A stretch of DNA of 44,508 bases from Halogranum amylolyticum (GTDB lineage Archaea; Halobacteriota; Halobacteria; Halobacteriales; Haloferacaceae). The stretch lies in NCBI RefSeq assembly GCF_900110465.1, contig NZ_FODV01000003.1, forward strand, positions 466,628 to 511,135, given 5' to 3'. This document shows, one piece after another, positions 17,320-25,792 of this stretch (position 1 is its first letter; the number at the start of each line of letters is the position of its first letter). The notes under the pieces are model-generated. The model was not told the origin of the DNA. It searched no databases and worked only from the letters and a program-made list of their open reading frames with translations. A program made the position numbers and the translations under genes.

Positions 17320-18831
17320 TCACTCGTTGCGTTCGGCTGGGATCGTCTTGCCAAGCGCGTTGACCGCGCCGAACAGCGATCGGATCCACGAGTCGAGGTC
17401 GTCGCCGCAGACCTGCTCGCGTAGCAGACGCATCCGTCGGGTCCGTTCGTCCGGCGACATGGTGAGTGCGGCCTCGATCTGGTCGGCGAACGCGGCGGTG
17501 TCGTACGGCTCGACGGTGAGCGCGTGGTCGCCGAGACTCTCGTCGGCGCCGGCGAGATCGCTCAGAAGGAGCACGCCGTCGCCGTCGGTCTGGGCGGCGA
17601 CATACTCCTTGGCGACGAGGTTCATCCCGTCGCGGATGGGGGTCACGACCGCGAGGTCGCTGTGGCGGTACAGCCCGTACAGCTCCTCGTCGGGGAGCGT
17701 CTCGTCGATGTAGACGACCGGGGTCCAGTCGTCGGTGCCGAAGCGGTCGTTGAGGTGAGCGATCTTCTCCTCGACGGTCCCGATCAGCTCTTGATAGGCG
17801 GGGATCTCGACTCTGCTCTCGCTGGCCTTCTGGACGTACGTGAGTTTCCCCTGCCACTCGGGGTGTTCTTCCCAGAAGCGTTCGAACGCTTCGAGCCGTT
17901 CGGGGATGCCCTTCGTGTAGTCGAGGCGCTCGACGCCGACGGCGACCTTCGTCTCCTCACCGATGCCGTGTTTCCGTTTGAACGCGGGCCAGAAGTCGTC
18001 GTCGACCCCGCTCAGCCGCTCGATCCGGTCGGCGTCGACGGTCATCGGGAACGCCGCCACGCGAGTCGTTCGTCCGTCGTAGTGGACCTCTCCCGTCTCC
18101 CGGTCGACGGTCGCCCCGTCGAGACAGTTCTCGACGCAGTCGAGGAAGTGCTGGCAGTAGCGCTCGATGTGGAAGCCGAGCAGGTCGTTGCCGAGCAGCC
18201 CCTCGAGCAGTTCCTGTCGCTGGGGGCAGACGCGGAACGTGTCCCACGCCGGCCACGGGATGTGCCAGAACTGCAGGAACGTCGCCTTCGGGAGTTTCTC
18301 GCGGGCCAGTCGCGGTGCGAGCGCGAGATGATAGTCCTGGAACCAGACGACCGTGTCGTCGTCCGCTCGGTCGGCGACGATGTCGACGAACGTTTCGTTG
18401 ACCGCCTGATACCGCTTCCAGAACGACCCCTCGAACTTCGCCTTCCCGACGAGGTCGTGACACAGCGGCCAGAGCACCTGGTTGCTAAATCCGTAGTAGT
18501 ACTCGCGCATCTCCTGTTCGCCCAACCAGACGCGTTTGAGCGTGTACTTGGGGTCGTCCGGCGGAACGCCGACGCAGTTGGCGGTGTTGACGACCTCGGG
18601 GTCGGCGTCGCCGTCTCCCCACGCGACCCACGTGCCGCCCGTTCGCTGCATCACGCGGTCGAGGCCGGCAGTCAGTCCGCCGACGGGTTCGTCGACGACG
18701 ATCCCCTTGCCGTCGTCGCGGTAACGGTGTTGGTACGGCTCCCGGTTGGAGACGACGAGCAGGTTCCGGCCGTCGACGAGATCGTCGTCGAGTGCGGGAC
18801 GCTCGCTCGCTGGCTGAGAGCTCCGTGACAT
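17320..18831 (-). CDS. otsA: Alpha,alpha-trehalose-6-phosphate synthase (GT20)
   Basis: Joins a nucleotide-activated glucose to glucose-6-phosphate to make trehalose-6-phosphate, a compatible-solute precursor. The 503-residue protein from ATG 18831 (MSRSSQPASERP) has the GT20 signatures: LLVVSNREPYQH, EPVGGLTAGL (donor glycine loop), VWFQDYHLALAPRL, FWHIPWPAWDTFRVCP, GVERLDYTKGIPERL and the nucleotide-sugar site PIRDGMNLVAKEYVA. A start at 18900 would add 23 basic residues overlapping the upstream gene and is unlikely. No trehalose-phosphate phosphatase (OtsB) lies within the window; the HAD proteins at 2329 and 25793 look unlike OtsB. The gene starts 8 bases after the stop of the small Cys-rich protein, so they are probably co-transcribed. 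Confidence 0.92.
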   Translation of the reverse strand: MSRSSQPASERPALDDDLVDGRNLLVVSNREPYQHRYRDDGKGIVVDEPVGGLTAGLDRVMQRTGGTWVAWGDGDADPEVVNTANCVGVPPDDPKYTLKRVWLGEQEMREYYYGFSNQVLWPLCHDLVGKAKFEGSFWKRYQAVNETFVDIVADRADDDTVVWFQDYHLALAPRLAREKLPKATFLQFWHIPWPAWDTFRVCPQRQELLEGLLGNDLLGFHIERYCQHFLDCVENCLDGATVDRETGEVHYDGRTTRVAAFPMTVDADRIERLSGVDDDFWPAFKRKHGIGEETKVAVGVERLDYTKGIPERLEAFERFWEEHPEWQGKLTYVQKASESRVEIPAYQELIGTVEEKIAHLNDRFGTDDWTPVVYIDETLPDEELYGLYRHSDLAVVTPIRDGMNLVAKEYVAAQTDGDGVLLLSDLAGADESLGDHALTVEPYDTAAFADQIEAALTMSPDERTRRMRLLREQVCGDDLDSWIRSLFGAVNALGKTIPAERNE

Positions 18832-18839
18832 TCTGCTCG

Positions 18840-19241
18840 TCACCACCCCAGCTGCCGGTCGTCGATGTCGATGCCCGGCGCGTGTTCGCTCTCGCCACAC
18901 AGTCTGTCGGCGACCGTTGCGACCGCTACGGTGTCGTCCCAGTCATACTGTTCTCTCAGTCGGTTGTACGTCTGCATCCACTCGTCGAGCTGCTCTCTCG
19001 CCCGTTGCTCGGTCGACGCGCGACACAGCGACGCGACCGTCTCCGTCTCCCCGACAGATTTCCGACACCGGAGCCGCCACCGACAGGTGTCACCGACGCA
19101 CGGCTTCGCCGATGGTCCTTCACACGCTGCTTCGAGATGTAAGCCCGTCTCCCGGTGGGCGAACCGAAGCGTGTCCCCCCACGACGTCTGCACCCAACCG
19201 ACGGGGACGAGCTCCCGATCGGTCGGTCGAATCGTGCTCAT
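18840..19241 (-). CDS. Small Cys-rich protein co-transcribed with otsA, unknown
   Basis: A 133-residue protein (MSTIRPTDRELVPVGW) I do not recognise. It has six cysteines, four in one cluster (Cys40, 48, 53, 59), plus Cys73 and Cys115; the cluster could bind a metal but does not follow a standard zinc-ribbon spacing. The second half is helical (STEQRAREQLDEWMQTYNRL). There is no signal peptide or membrane segment. The stop lies 8 bases before the otsA ATG, so a shared transcript and perhaps a role in trehalose or osmotic control are plausible. An A/T-rich box near 19285-19296 (minus strand gaatatacag) is a candidate promoter. Confidence 0.66.
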   Translation of the reverse strand: MSTIRPTDRELVPVGWVQTSWGDTLRFAHRETGLHLEAACEGPSAKPCVGDTCRWRLRCRKSVGETETVASLCRASTEQRAREQLDEWMQTYNRLREQYDWDDTVAVATVADRLCGESEHAPGIDIDDRQLGW

Positions 19242-19430
19242 GGTTCGTTCGTTTGGTCGACGCCATCGGGAAAACAGATTGTGCCTGTATATTCAGAACC
19301 GCACGACGGCGAAGAGATAGGCTATGCACGAGCTGTCACCAACACCCACGACAGTTCGAAACACATCGACGACGGTGAACCCGGCCCGTCGGCCGCTACA
19401 TTGAATCCCGTGACTCCCGGTGAGTATGCT

Positions 19431-20093
19431 ATGAGCACCATTGCCGAGATTGAACTCCCGGCCGAGGAGTTCGCCCTCTACGAGACGCTCTCCGCGTTCC
19501 CGAACGCCGACTTCGAGGTGGTACGGATGGTCGCCCACCAGGAACAGTTGACGCCGTACGTCCAGGTCTCGGGCGACGACCTGGGCGGGTTGGACGAGGC
19601 ACTCGAAGCCGACCCCTCCGTCACCGACGCCCGTCTCGTCGACGACCTCGAACAGGAGCGACTCTACCGGATGGAGTGGAGCGACGACGTCGAGGTCATC
19701 CTCTACATGGTCTCCGAGGAGTCCGCTGCCGTCGTCGACATGCACGGTCGCGACACCCACTGGCAACTCCGGGTCCTCTTTCCGGACCGGACGTCGCTCT
19801 CGGCGACAAGCGAGTTCTGTACGGAGAGCGATCTCACATTCACCGTCCGGAACATCCACGAACTCGAGCAGTCGACCGGGCGGGGCGGGTTCGGTCTGTC
19901 GGAAGACCAGTACCAGACGCTCGTCACCGCGGCCGAGGCGGGGTACTTCGACGTCCCGCGGGAGGTGACGATGGACGAACTGGCCGAGCACCTGGGTATC
20001 TCCCAGCAGGCCGTCTCCGAGCGACTCCGTCGCGGCCACCGCGCGCTCATCGACAGTGCGCTCCGCCCCGACGAGTCCACCATCGGGGACTGA
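19431..20093 (+). CDS. Bat-type helix-turn-helix transcriptional regulator
   Basis: A 220-residue regulator of the haloarchaeal bacterio-opsin-activator type. The first 150 residues (MSTIAEIELPAEEFAL onward) form the GAF-like HTH-associated domain found in this family. The C-terminal 60 residues are the HTH_10 domain: LSEDQYQTLVTAAEAGYFDV, then TMDELAEHLGISQQAVSERL as the DNA-binding helix pair. ATG 19431 is used because family members begin at this MST-E-P-A-E-E-F pattern; the upstream open frame is not conserved-looking. It is divergent from the otsA unit and precedes a MATE exporter by 78 bases on the same strand, so it might control either. The signal is unknown. Confidence 0.86.
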   Translation: MSTIAEIELPAEEFALYETLSAFPNADFEVVRMVAHQEQLTPYVQVSGDDLGGLDEALEADPSVTDARLVDDLEQERLYRMEWSDDVEVILYMVSEESAAVVDMHGRDTHWQLRVLFPDRTSLSATSEFCTESDLTFTVRNIHELEQSTGRGGFGLSEDQYQTLVTAAEAGYFDVPREVTMDELAEHLGISQQAVSERLRRGHRALIDSALRPDESTIGD

Positions 20094-20137
20094 CGTCCGT
20101 CGTCGCCGTCAGTGTGAATGGGAAGCACCGACAAACA

Positions 20138-20148
20138 TTTATTATATG
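20138..20148 (+). promoter_or_regulatory. TATA box of the MATE gene
   Basis: The element tttattatatg is centred 29 bases upstream of the ATG at 20172, the spacing expected for a nearly leaderless haloarchaeal transcript. It is the only A/T-rich run between the regulator stop and this gene, so the exporter probably has its own promoter. Confidence 0.6.
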
Positions 20149-20171
20149 TTATCTTGGACGAAAGTACAACC

Positions 20172-21575
20172 ATGTTCGACCTCGCGACAGACGAGATCAC
20201 CGAGGGCTCTATCCCCCGCGCACTTCTCGTTCTGGCGGCTCCGCTCGTCGCCCAGAACTTCGCGCTGGTCGCCCAGTCGGTCGTCGACATCTTCTGGGTC
20301 GGTCGCCTCGGCGAGGAGGCGGTCGCCGCAGTCGGTCTCGTCATCCCCTACACGGCGCTGCTCATGGTCCCGCTCGTCATGTTGTTCGTGGGCAGCCAGA
20401 TCCTCACCTCCCAACGGGTCGGCGCGGACGATATCGAGTCGGCACGCCGCGTCCCGTTCAACGCCGTCGCGCTCGTCCTCCCCGTCTCGTTGCTCCTCGC
20501 CGGCGTCGTCGTCGCTTTCGGTGACGAACTCGTCGCCCTGCTGAACCCCTCGCCCGCGGTCGCCCCGCTGGCCGTCACCTACCTGACGGCGTTCGCCGTC
20601 TACGCGCTGCTCCCCTCTGCGCTCAGCGACACCCTCGAGAGCGGGTTCACGGCGTGGGGTGACACCCGTACCGCGTTCATCGTCAACGTCTCTGCTATCG
20701 TCGTCAACCTCGTGCTCGACCCCTTTCTCATCCTCGGCTGGTGGGAGTTCCCCCGCTGGGAGATCTTCGGCGCGGCCGTCGCGACGGGCGTCGGCTACGC
20801 CGTCGGCACGCTGGTGGCGCTCTGGTACACGACGCGAGACGACACCGGGTTCACGCTCACCCGCGACGCGCTCACGCTCCGCCCGGCCCTCTTCCGCGAA
20901 CTCGTCGAAGTCGGCTACCCGGTCGCCATCCAGAACACGGGTCGGCAACTCGCTCGTGTGCTCATGGTTTCCGTCGTCTCGATCACCGGTGGGGCGGCGG
21001 GACTGGCGGCTTACACCATCGGCGCGCGCGTCTCGACCATCGCGTTCGTCCCCGCGGGGGGTCTCGGCCAAGCAGCGACGAGCGTCATCGGACAGAACCT
21101 CGGCGCGGACCACCCCGACCGCGCCGAACGCACGACGTGGGTCGGCGTCGCCGTCGCCGCCGTCGGACTCTCCGCCGTCGGCGTCGTCCAGTATCTCTTC
21201 CCGGCGACCATCGCACAGCTGTTCGTCCCCGACATCTCCGGTCCGGCGCTCCAGTCGACCGTGCTCTACCTCCAGATCCTCGTCTTCGGCTACTGGGCGC
21301 TCGGCGCGATCTACACGCTCGAAGCAGGGTTCAACGGCGCGAGTCGGACGAACGTGAGCATGTGGTCGACGATGGTCCAGTACTGGGGCGTTCGGCTCCC
21401 CATCGCCGCCGGCGGCGCGCTCGTCCTCTCGAGGGGCGTCGAGGCGGCGTTCTGGGCGGTCACCCTCTCGAACGTCGCCGCGGCGGTCTGGCTCGGCGGC
21501 TACTACTGGTACTCGACGCGTGACGGGATGCTGGAACGGGCGGCCGAGAGCGCGGGGTCGACGGCGGCGGATTGA
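20172..21575 (+). CDS. MATE family multidrug/organic-cation efflux protein
   Basis: A 467-residue membrane protein with about twelve hydrophobic segments in two homologous halves. The N-half begins PRALLVLAAPLVAQNFALVA and VDIFWVGRLGEEAVAAVGL, the typical MATE motif in which the D-x-F/W-V-G-R-L-G segment precedes TM2. The C-half contains AAYTIGARVSTIAFVPAGGL and the matching QAATSVIGQNLGA. These antiporters expel drugs or metabolites using Na+ or H+. ATG 20172 (MFDLATDEITEGSIPRA) is chosen over the frame start at 20118 because of the TATA spacing and the family's N-terminus. It lies downstream of the bat-type regulator. Substrate cannot be predicted. Confidence 0.9.
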   Translation: MFDLATDEITEGSIPRALLVLAAPLVAQNFALVAQSVVDIFWVGRLGEEAVAAVGLVIPYTALLMVPLVMLFVGSQILTSQRVGADDIESARRVPFNAVALVLPVSLLLAGVVVAFGDELVALLNPSPAVAPLAVTYLTAFAVYALLPSALSDTLESGFTAWGDTRTAFIVNVSAIVVNLVLDPFLILGWWEFPRWEIFGAAVATGVGYAVGTLVALWYTTRDDTGFTLTRDALTLRPALFRELVEVGYPVAIQNTGRQLARVLMVSVVSITGGAAGLAAYTIGARVSTIAFVPAGGLGQAATSVIGQNLGADHPDRAERTTWVGVAVAAVGLSAVGVVQYLFPATIAQLFVPDISGPALQSTVLYLQILVFGYWALGAIYTLEAGFNGASRTNVSMWSTMVQYWGVRLPIAAGGALVLSRGVEAAFWAVTLSNVAAAVWLGGYYWYSTRDGMLERAAESAGSTAAD

Positions 21576-21643
21576 ACGCCGACCGTCCGTGTCGCTCGCC
21601 CCCAACTCTCATCCCTCTCCCAACGGTTTTCTCCCCGTAGAAG

Positions 21644-22624
21644 ATGGTAGGAGGATCTGCCGTCCAACTCGGTGTCGTCGCCGTGACGGTGCTCGGACTG
21701 TGGGTCGGAGCGCGACTCCTGGTCGACGCTGTCGTGCGACTCGCCCAGCGCTTCGGTCTCTCGGAGCTCACCATCGGGCTGACTATCGTCGCCGCGGGCA
21801 CGTCGACGCCGGAACTCGCGGTCACGGCCGACGCCGCTCTCAAGGGGTTGGGCGACATCGCCGTCGGCAACGTCCTCGGATCGAACATCTACAACCTGGC
21901 GTTCATCCTCGGCGTCGTCGCGTTCGTCCGGGCCATCCCCATCGCGGAGTCGCTCGTCCGACGAGACGGTCTCGCGCTGCTCGCGAGTACGCTCGCCGGC
22001 GGCGCGGTCCTGTTCGACCGCACCGTCACGCGGCTGGAGGGCGGCGTGCTCGTCGGTCTGTTCGTCGCCTACACGGCCTATCTCCTCTCGACTGGGCGCT
22101 CAACCGTCGAGGCGGTGGAGTCGAACGGCGGCACGGCCGCCGCGTCGGCCGTAACCACCGACGCGACCGAACGGGTCTCGTTCCGCGGTCGTGACGTCCT
22201 CCTCCTGTTCGGGGGGTTGGCCATCGTCCTCGTGAGCGGCGACCTGCTGGTGCAGTCGGCGTCGGCGCTGGCCAGAGGGGCGGGCATCTCCGAGTGGGTC
22301 ATCGGCGGCACAATCGTCGCGGCGGGGACCTCGACGCCCGAGTTCGCCGTCTCGCTCGTGGCGGTCAGACGGGGGAGTCTCGGCGTCTCCGTCGGCAACG
22401 TCGTTGGGAGCAACGTCTTCAACATCGTCGGCATCATGGGTCTCGCGGCCGTGATCCGACCGCTGGCCGTCGGTCCGGCCGCACTGGAGACGGTGGGGTG
22501 GCTGCTCGGCGTGTCCGTCGTGATGGTCGCTGCGCTGTGGTCGGGGCGGGTACTCTCCCGCGTCGAGGGGGCGCTGTTCGCGGGGTCGGAACTCGTCCGG
22601 TGGGCGTTGAACCTGTTCGGGTGA
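21644..22624 (+). CDS. Na+/Ca2+ exchanger family (CaCA) antiporter
   Basis: A 326-residue polytopic protein with the two inverted alpha-repeats of the cation/Ca2+ exchanger family: GLTIVAAGTSTPELAVTADA with VGNVLGSNIYNLAFILG in the first half, and GGTIVAAGTSTPEFAVSLVA with VGNVVGSNVFNIVGIMG in the second. The central loop between them (GRSTVEAVESNGGTAAASAV) is short, as in the YrbG-like and archaeal NCX-type members. The ion-binding Glu in each GTSTPE motif is present. It would export Ca2+ in exchange for Na+, important where internal Ca2+ must stay low in brine. The ATG is at 21644, 68 bases after the MATE stop; it may share that transcript. Confidence 0.9.
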   Translation: MVGGSAVQLGVVAVTVLGLWVGARLLVDAVVRLAQRFGLSELTIGLTIVAAGTSTPELAVTADAALKGLGDIAVGNVLGSNIYNLAFILGVVAFVRAIPIAESLVRRDGLALLASTLAGGAVLFDRTVTRLEGGVLVGLFVAYTAYLLSTGRSTVEAVESNGGTAAASAVTTDATERVSFRGRDVLLLFGGLAIVLVSGDLLVQSASALARGAGISEWVIGGTIVAAGTSTPEFAVSLVAVRRGSLGVSVGNVVGSNVFNIVGIMGLAAVIRPLAVGPAALETVGWLLGVSVVMVAALWSGRVLSRVEGALFAGSELVRWALNLFG

Positions 22625-22691
22625 GCGGCCGTCCGGAGACGGTCACGCCGGACGGAAACGCCTTTGGCTCCGTACCCCCCGTTTGTATCCG

Positions 22692-22730
22692 ATGAGCGTG
22701 TCCCCAGTCCGCGGCGGTGATGCCCGGTGA
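22692..22730 (+). CDS. Possible 12-codon upstream ORF overlapping the helicase start
   Basis: The frame ATG-AGC-GTG reads MSVSPVRGGDAR and stops at TGA 22728-22730, which overlaps the helicase GTG (22727-22729) as GTGA. The helicase frame differs, so this is not an N-terminal extension. A weak T-rich element (gcctttggct, about 22658-22668) lies about 27 bases upstream of the ATG, so the transcript could start at this codon and the helicase be made by reinitiation. Chance occurrence is quite possible. Confidence 0.25.
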   Translation: MSVSPVRGGDAR

Positions 22731-25060
22731 AGGTCGCAGAGGCCGTCCCGGAGTTCGCCGACGCCTTCGGCTTCGAGGAGTTCAACCGGATGCAACGGGA
22801 GGCCCTGCCGGCCATCCTCGACGGCGACGACAACATCGTCGCCAGCGCACCCACGGCGAGCGGCAAGACCGCCCTCGCGGAGTTGGCCATCTGTCGCTGT
22901 CTGCGCGACGGGGGCACCGCGCTGTTCATCGCGCCGATGCGCGCGCTGACCAACGAGAAAGAGAGCGAGTGGGAGCGCTTCGAGAACCTCGGTTACTCCG
23001 TCTACGTCGTCACCGGCGAGCGGGACCTGAACCCCCGGCGCGCCGAGCGCGCGGACATCCTCGTGATGACGCCGGAGAAGACCGACTCCGCGACGCGGAA
23101 ACACGAGTCGCCGCGCTACTCCTTCATCACGCAGGTCGACTGCTGTGTCATCGACGAGGTCCACCTGCTCGACTCCGAGCAGCGCGGTGGCGTGCTCGAA
23201 GTGACCGTCTCGCGGCTGCGCCGTCTCTGCGACCCGCGGGTCGTCGCGCTGTCGGCGACGATGCCGAACATCGAGGACGTCGCCGAGTGGCTCGACGCAC
23301 CGCCCGAGGCGACGTTCGAGTTCGGCGACGACTACCGACCGGTGGACCTCCACGCCGACGTCAAAACCTACACGCACGGCGAGAACTCCTTCGCCGACAA
23401 ATACCGACGGCTCTACCGCGCCATCGACCTCGCGGAACCGCACATCCGCGAGGACGGCCAGTCGCTGGTGTTCGTCGCCTCGCGACAGGACTCCGTGATG
23501 GCCGCCCAGAAGGCCCGCGACGAGATCGCCGAACGCGACGTCCCCGTCGGGTCGCGCGGCGACTACGACTTCCACAACGAAGCGAAAGAGTTGGCCAACG
23601 ACACCCTCCGGAAGTCGGTGCTCGACGGCGTGGCGTTCCACCACGCTGGCCTCGGCAAGGACGACCGCGACCGCGTCGAACGCTGGTTCAAGGAGGGGAA
23701 GGTGAAACTGCTGTTCTCCACCTCCACGCTCGCGTGGGGGGTCAACCTCCCGGCGCGTTGCGTCGTCATCCGGGACACGAAACACCACGACCCGCTCGAG
23801 GGCGACGTCGACATCAGCCCGCTGGACGTGCTGCAGATGCTCGGCCGCGCCGGCCGACCGGGGTACGACGACGTCGGCTACGGCTGGGTCGTCTGCGACC
23901 GCTCGGAGGCCGACAAGTACCGCCGGCTCCTTCGGGAGGGCAAAGAGATCGAGTCGCGACTCGCCGAGGATCTGGACTCGCATCTCAACGCCGAGATCGC
24001 CATGGGCACCATCGGCGACTTAGACGACGTGATGTCGTGGCTGGAGACGACGTTCTACTACGTCCGCGCCCGCAACAACCCCGACCGCTACGACTTCGAG
24101 GACCTCCGCGAGCGCGTCCGCGACACTCTCGAAGGGCTCGTCTCCCAGGAGTTCGTCGCCACCGACGAGAATCTCGGCGTCGACGCCACGCCCCTCGGAA
24201 ACCTCGCCTCGAAGTACTACCTCCGACTCGACACCGCCCGGCGGTTCCGCGACCTCTGTGAACGCGAGACGATCACCGTCGACGCCGTCCTCGAGACCGT
24301 CGCCGCGGCCGCCGAGTTCGACTCCGTCTCCGCGCGACAGTCCGAGAGCGAGGCGGTCGACTCGGTGCTAGCCGGCGAGACGTCGCTCGAAGACGGCCAC
24401 CGGAAGGTGCTCGCCATCCTCGAGGCCAGCATGACCGGGTCGACCCCCTCGGAACTCCGCAGCGACGCGTGGGTCATCCGGCAGAACGCGCTGCGCCTGC
24501 TCGCGGCGCTCGGGGAGTTCCTCGATCGGTTCACCGGTCCGCGCGCCGCCAACCTCGCCTCCCGCGTCGAGGCCCGCGTCGAACACGGCGTCGGCCGCGA
24601 CGCCGTCGGGCTCACCGCCATCGACGGCGTCGGGTCGGGTCGCGCGAGCACGCTCGCCACCGGCGGTCTCACCTCGCCGACCGACGTCGTCGACGCCGGC
24701 GTCTCGGAACTCACTCGCGCGGGGATGTCAGCCGGCGTCGCAGAGCGCGTCGTCGAGGCGGCGACGTCGCTGCCGCGGATCGAGGTCGACTGGGGTGCGT
24801 TCCCCACCACGATCGCGACCGGCGAGAACGAGATGTGCGACGTGTCGGTTCGAAACGCCGGCGGCTCCGCGCGAGCGGGCATCCGCGTGACCGTCAACGA
24901 CGTCGAGATGAGCCAGAAGACGACCTACCTCTCGGACGCCGAGACCGTCCCGGTCGGCGTGTTCGGCGCGAAGGACGAACTGGAGTTCGTCGTCGAGGTG
25001 TCGTTCCCCGACCTCCCACTGTTGCCGTACCGTGAGTCGCGGGTCGTCGACGTGGAGTAG
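22727..25060 (+). CDS. Ski2-like superfamily 2 helicase with Sec63-type C-terminus (Hel308/Brr2 type)
   Basis: A 777-residue ATP-dependent helicase. Motif Q is around FNRMQREALPAI; Walker A is APTASGKT (41-48); motif Ia IAPMRALTNEK; motif II DEVH (143-146); motif III SATMPNIEDVAEWL (about 176); motif V STLAWGVNLPA; motif VI QMLGRAGRPGYDDVG. After the helicase core come a winged-helix region, a Sec63/ratchet region, a helix-hairpin-helix (AIDGVGSGRASTLATGGL) and a C-terminal beta-sandwich (VDWGAFPTTIATGENEMCDV onward). That order is the one of Hel308 and of a single Brr2/ASCC3 cassette; the SATMPNIEDVA motif leans to the latter. It could act on stalled forks or on RNA. The start is GTG 22727; no in-frame ATG is near. 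Confidence 0.85.
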   Translation: MKVAEAVPEFADAFGFEEFNRMQREALPAILDGDDNIVASAPTASGKTALAELAICRCLRDGGTALFIAPMRALTNEKESEWERFENLGYSVYVVTGERDLNPRRAERADILVMTPEKTDSATRKHESPRYSFITQVDCCVIDEVHLLDSEQRGGVLEVTVSRLRRLCDPRVVALSATMPNIEDVAEWLDAPPEATFEFGDDYRPVDLHADVKTYTHGENSFADKYRRLYRAIDLAEPHIREDGQSLVFVASRQDSVMAAQKARDEIAERDVPVGSRGDYDFHNEAKELANDTLRKSVLDGVAFHHAGLGKDDRDRVERWFKEGKVKLLFSTSTLAWGVNLPARCVVIRDTKHHDPLEGDVDISPLDVLQMLGRAGRPGYDDVGYGWVVCDRSEADKYRRLLREGKEIESRLAEDLDSHLNAEIAMGTIGDLDDVMSWLETTFYYVRARNNPDRYDFEDLRERVRDTLEGLVSQEFVATDENLGVDATPLGNLASKYYLRLDTARRFRDLCERETITVDAVLETVAAAAEFDSVSARQSESEAVDSVLAGETSLEDGHRKVLAILEASMTGSTPSELRSDAWVIRQNALRLLAALGEFLDRFTGPRAANLASRVEARVEHGVGRDAVGLTAIDGVGSGRASTLATGGLTSPTDVVDAGVSELTRAGMSAGVAERVVEAATSLPRIEVDWGAFPTTIATGENEMCDVSVRNAGGSARAGIRVTVNDVEMSQKTTYLSDAETVPVGVFGAKDELEFVVEVSFPDLPLLPYRESRVVDVE

Positions 25061-25122
25061 TCGGGCTACTCCGCCCGTGCCGGGCACAAAACCGAAGTCG
25101 CTGGCGACGACAGCTCTCTGCG

Positions 25123-25758
25123 ATGCCCTCCCTGCTCGAACGACTGCTCGGCAGCGACACGCCGGACGAACAGGTCGACCTCGAATCCCGTCAGCACGAC
25201 GCCGACGAGGCGCTCCGCGACGCCGTCGACCGCGCGGGCTACGCCGTCGAGGACTGCGGCGTGACCGGCGTCGCGGTCGTCAACGAGGGGCCGGACGGCG
25301 AGCCGATCGTCGTCCCGATCGCACGGTTCTCGCTCGGCGAGGACGTCGAGAACCCCGACCCCGACCTCGTCTGGGAGCTCGTCGGCGAGGCGGTCGAGGC
25401 GCTTCAGACGCCCTTCGACGACGTGTTCGTCCGCCACTACGACGTCCAGTTCACGTTCGATGGCGACGAACTGTTCGAGGCAGAAGAGTGTCGTCGCGTC
25501 GCGCTCACCGACTCGTTGGTCGACCGCTACGCGACCGACGCCGGATTCACTCGTTCCGACCTTCGGGACGCCGTCGACGCGGCACACGACATCGACGACG
25601 AGATCGCTCCGGTCGCGTGGGGCGAGTGCAGAGACTACAGTCACACGAACGACGCGGCGATCGTCTTCGGTGGGTCGGCAGCCGCCGCCAGTGCTGGCGC
25701 GAGCGCCGCCAGTTGTGCGGGTGCCGGTGCCGCCGGAGGGGCGGGCGGCGGATGCTGA
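25123..25758 (+). CDS. Unknown acidic protein with Gly/Ala-rich tail ending in Cys
   Basis: A 211-residue protein (MPSLLERLLGSDTPDEQVDL) that I do not recognise. The first 180 residues are acidic and of mixed structure, with a strand-rich part (VTGVAVVNEG, PIVVPIARFSLGED) and helical parts. The last 30 residues are low-complexity (GGSAAAASAGASAASCAGAG, then AAGGAGGGC), and the protein ends with a cysteine. There is no signal peptide or membrane segment. The tail resembles nothing catalytic I can name; a C-terminal Gly-Gly-Gly-Cys end could be a site of modification, but that is speculation. It follows the helicase by 62 bases on the same strand and converges on the HAD gene. Confidence 0.7.
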   Translation: MPSLLERLLGSDTPDEQVDLESRQHDADEALRDAVDRAGYAVEDCGVTGVAVVNEGPDGEPIVVPIARFSLGEDVENPDPDLVWELVGEAVEALQTPFDDVFVRHYDVQFTFDGDELFEAEECRRVALTDSLVDRYATDAGFTRSDLRDAVDAAHDIDDEIAPVAWGECRDYSHTNDAAIVFGGSAAAASAGASAASCAGAGAAGGAGGGC

Positions 25759-25792
25759 GTAGCCGACGGTGCCCGGTCGCGGCTTCGACCGG

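Noticed and set aside
22078..22953. Minus-strand frame spanning the exchanger and helicase starts
   Set aside because: Antisense shadow rich in Arg, Thr, Ser and Pro that crosses two convincing plus-strand genes.
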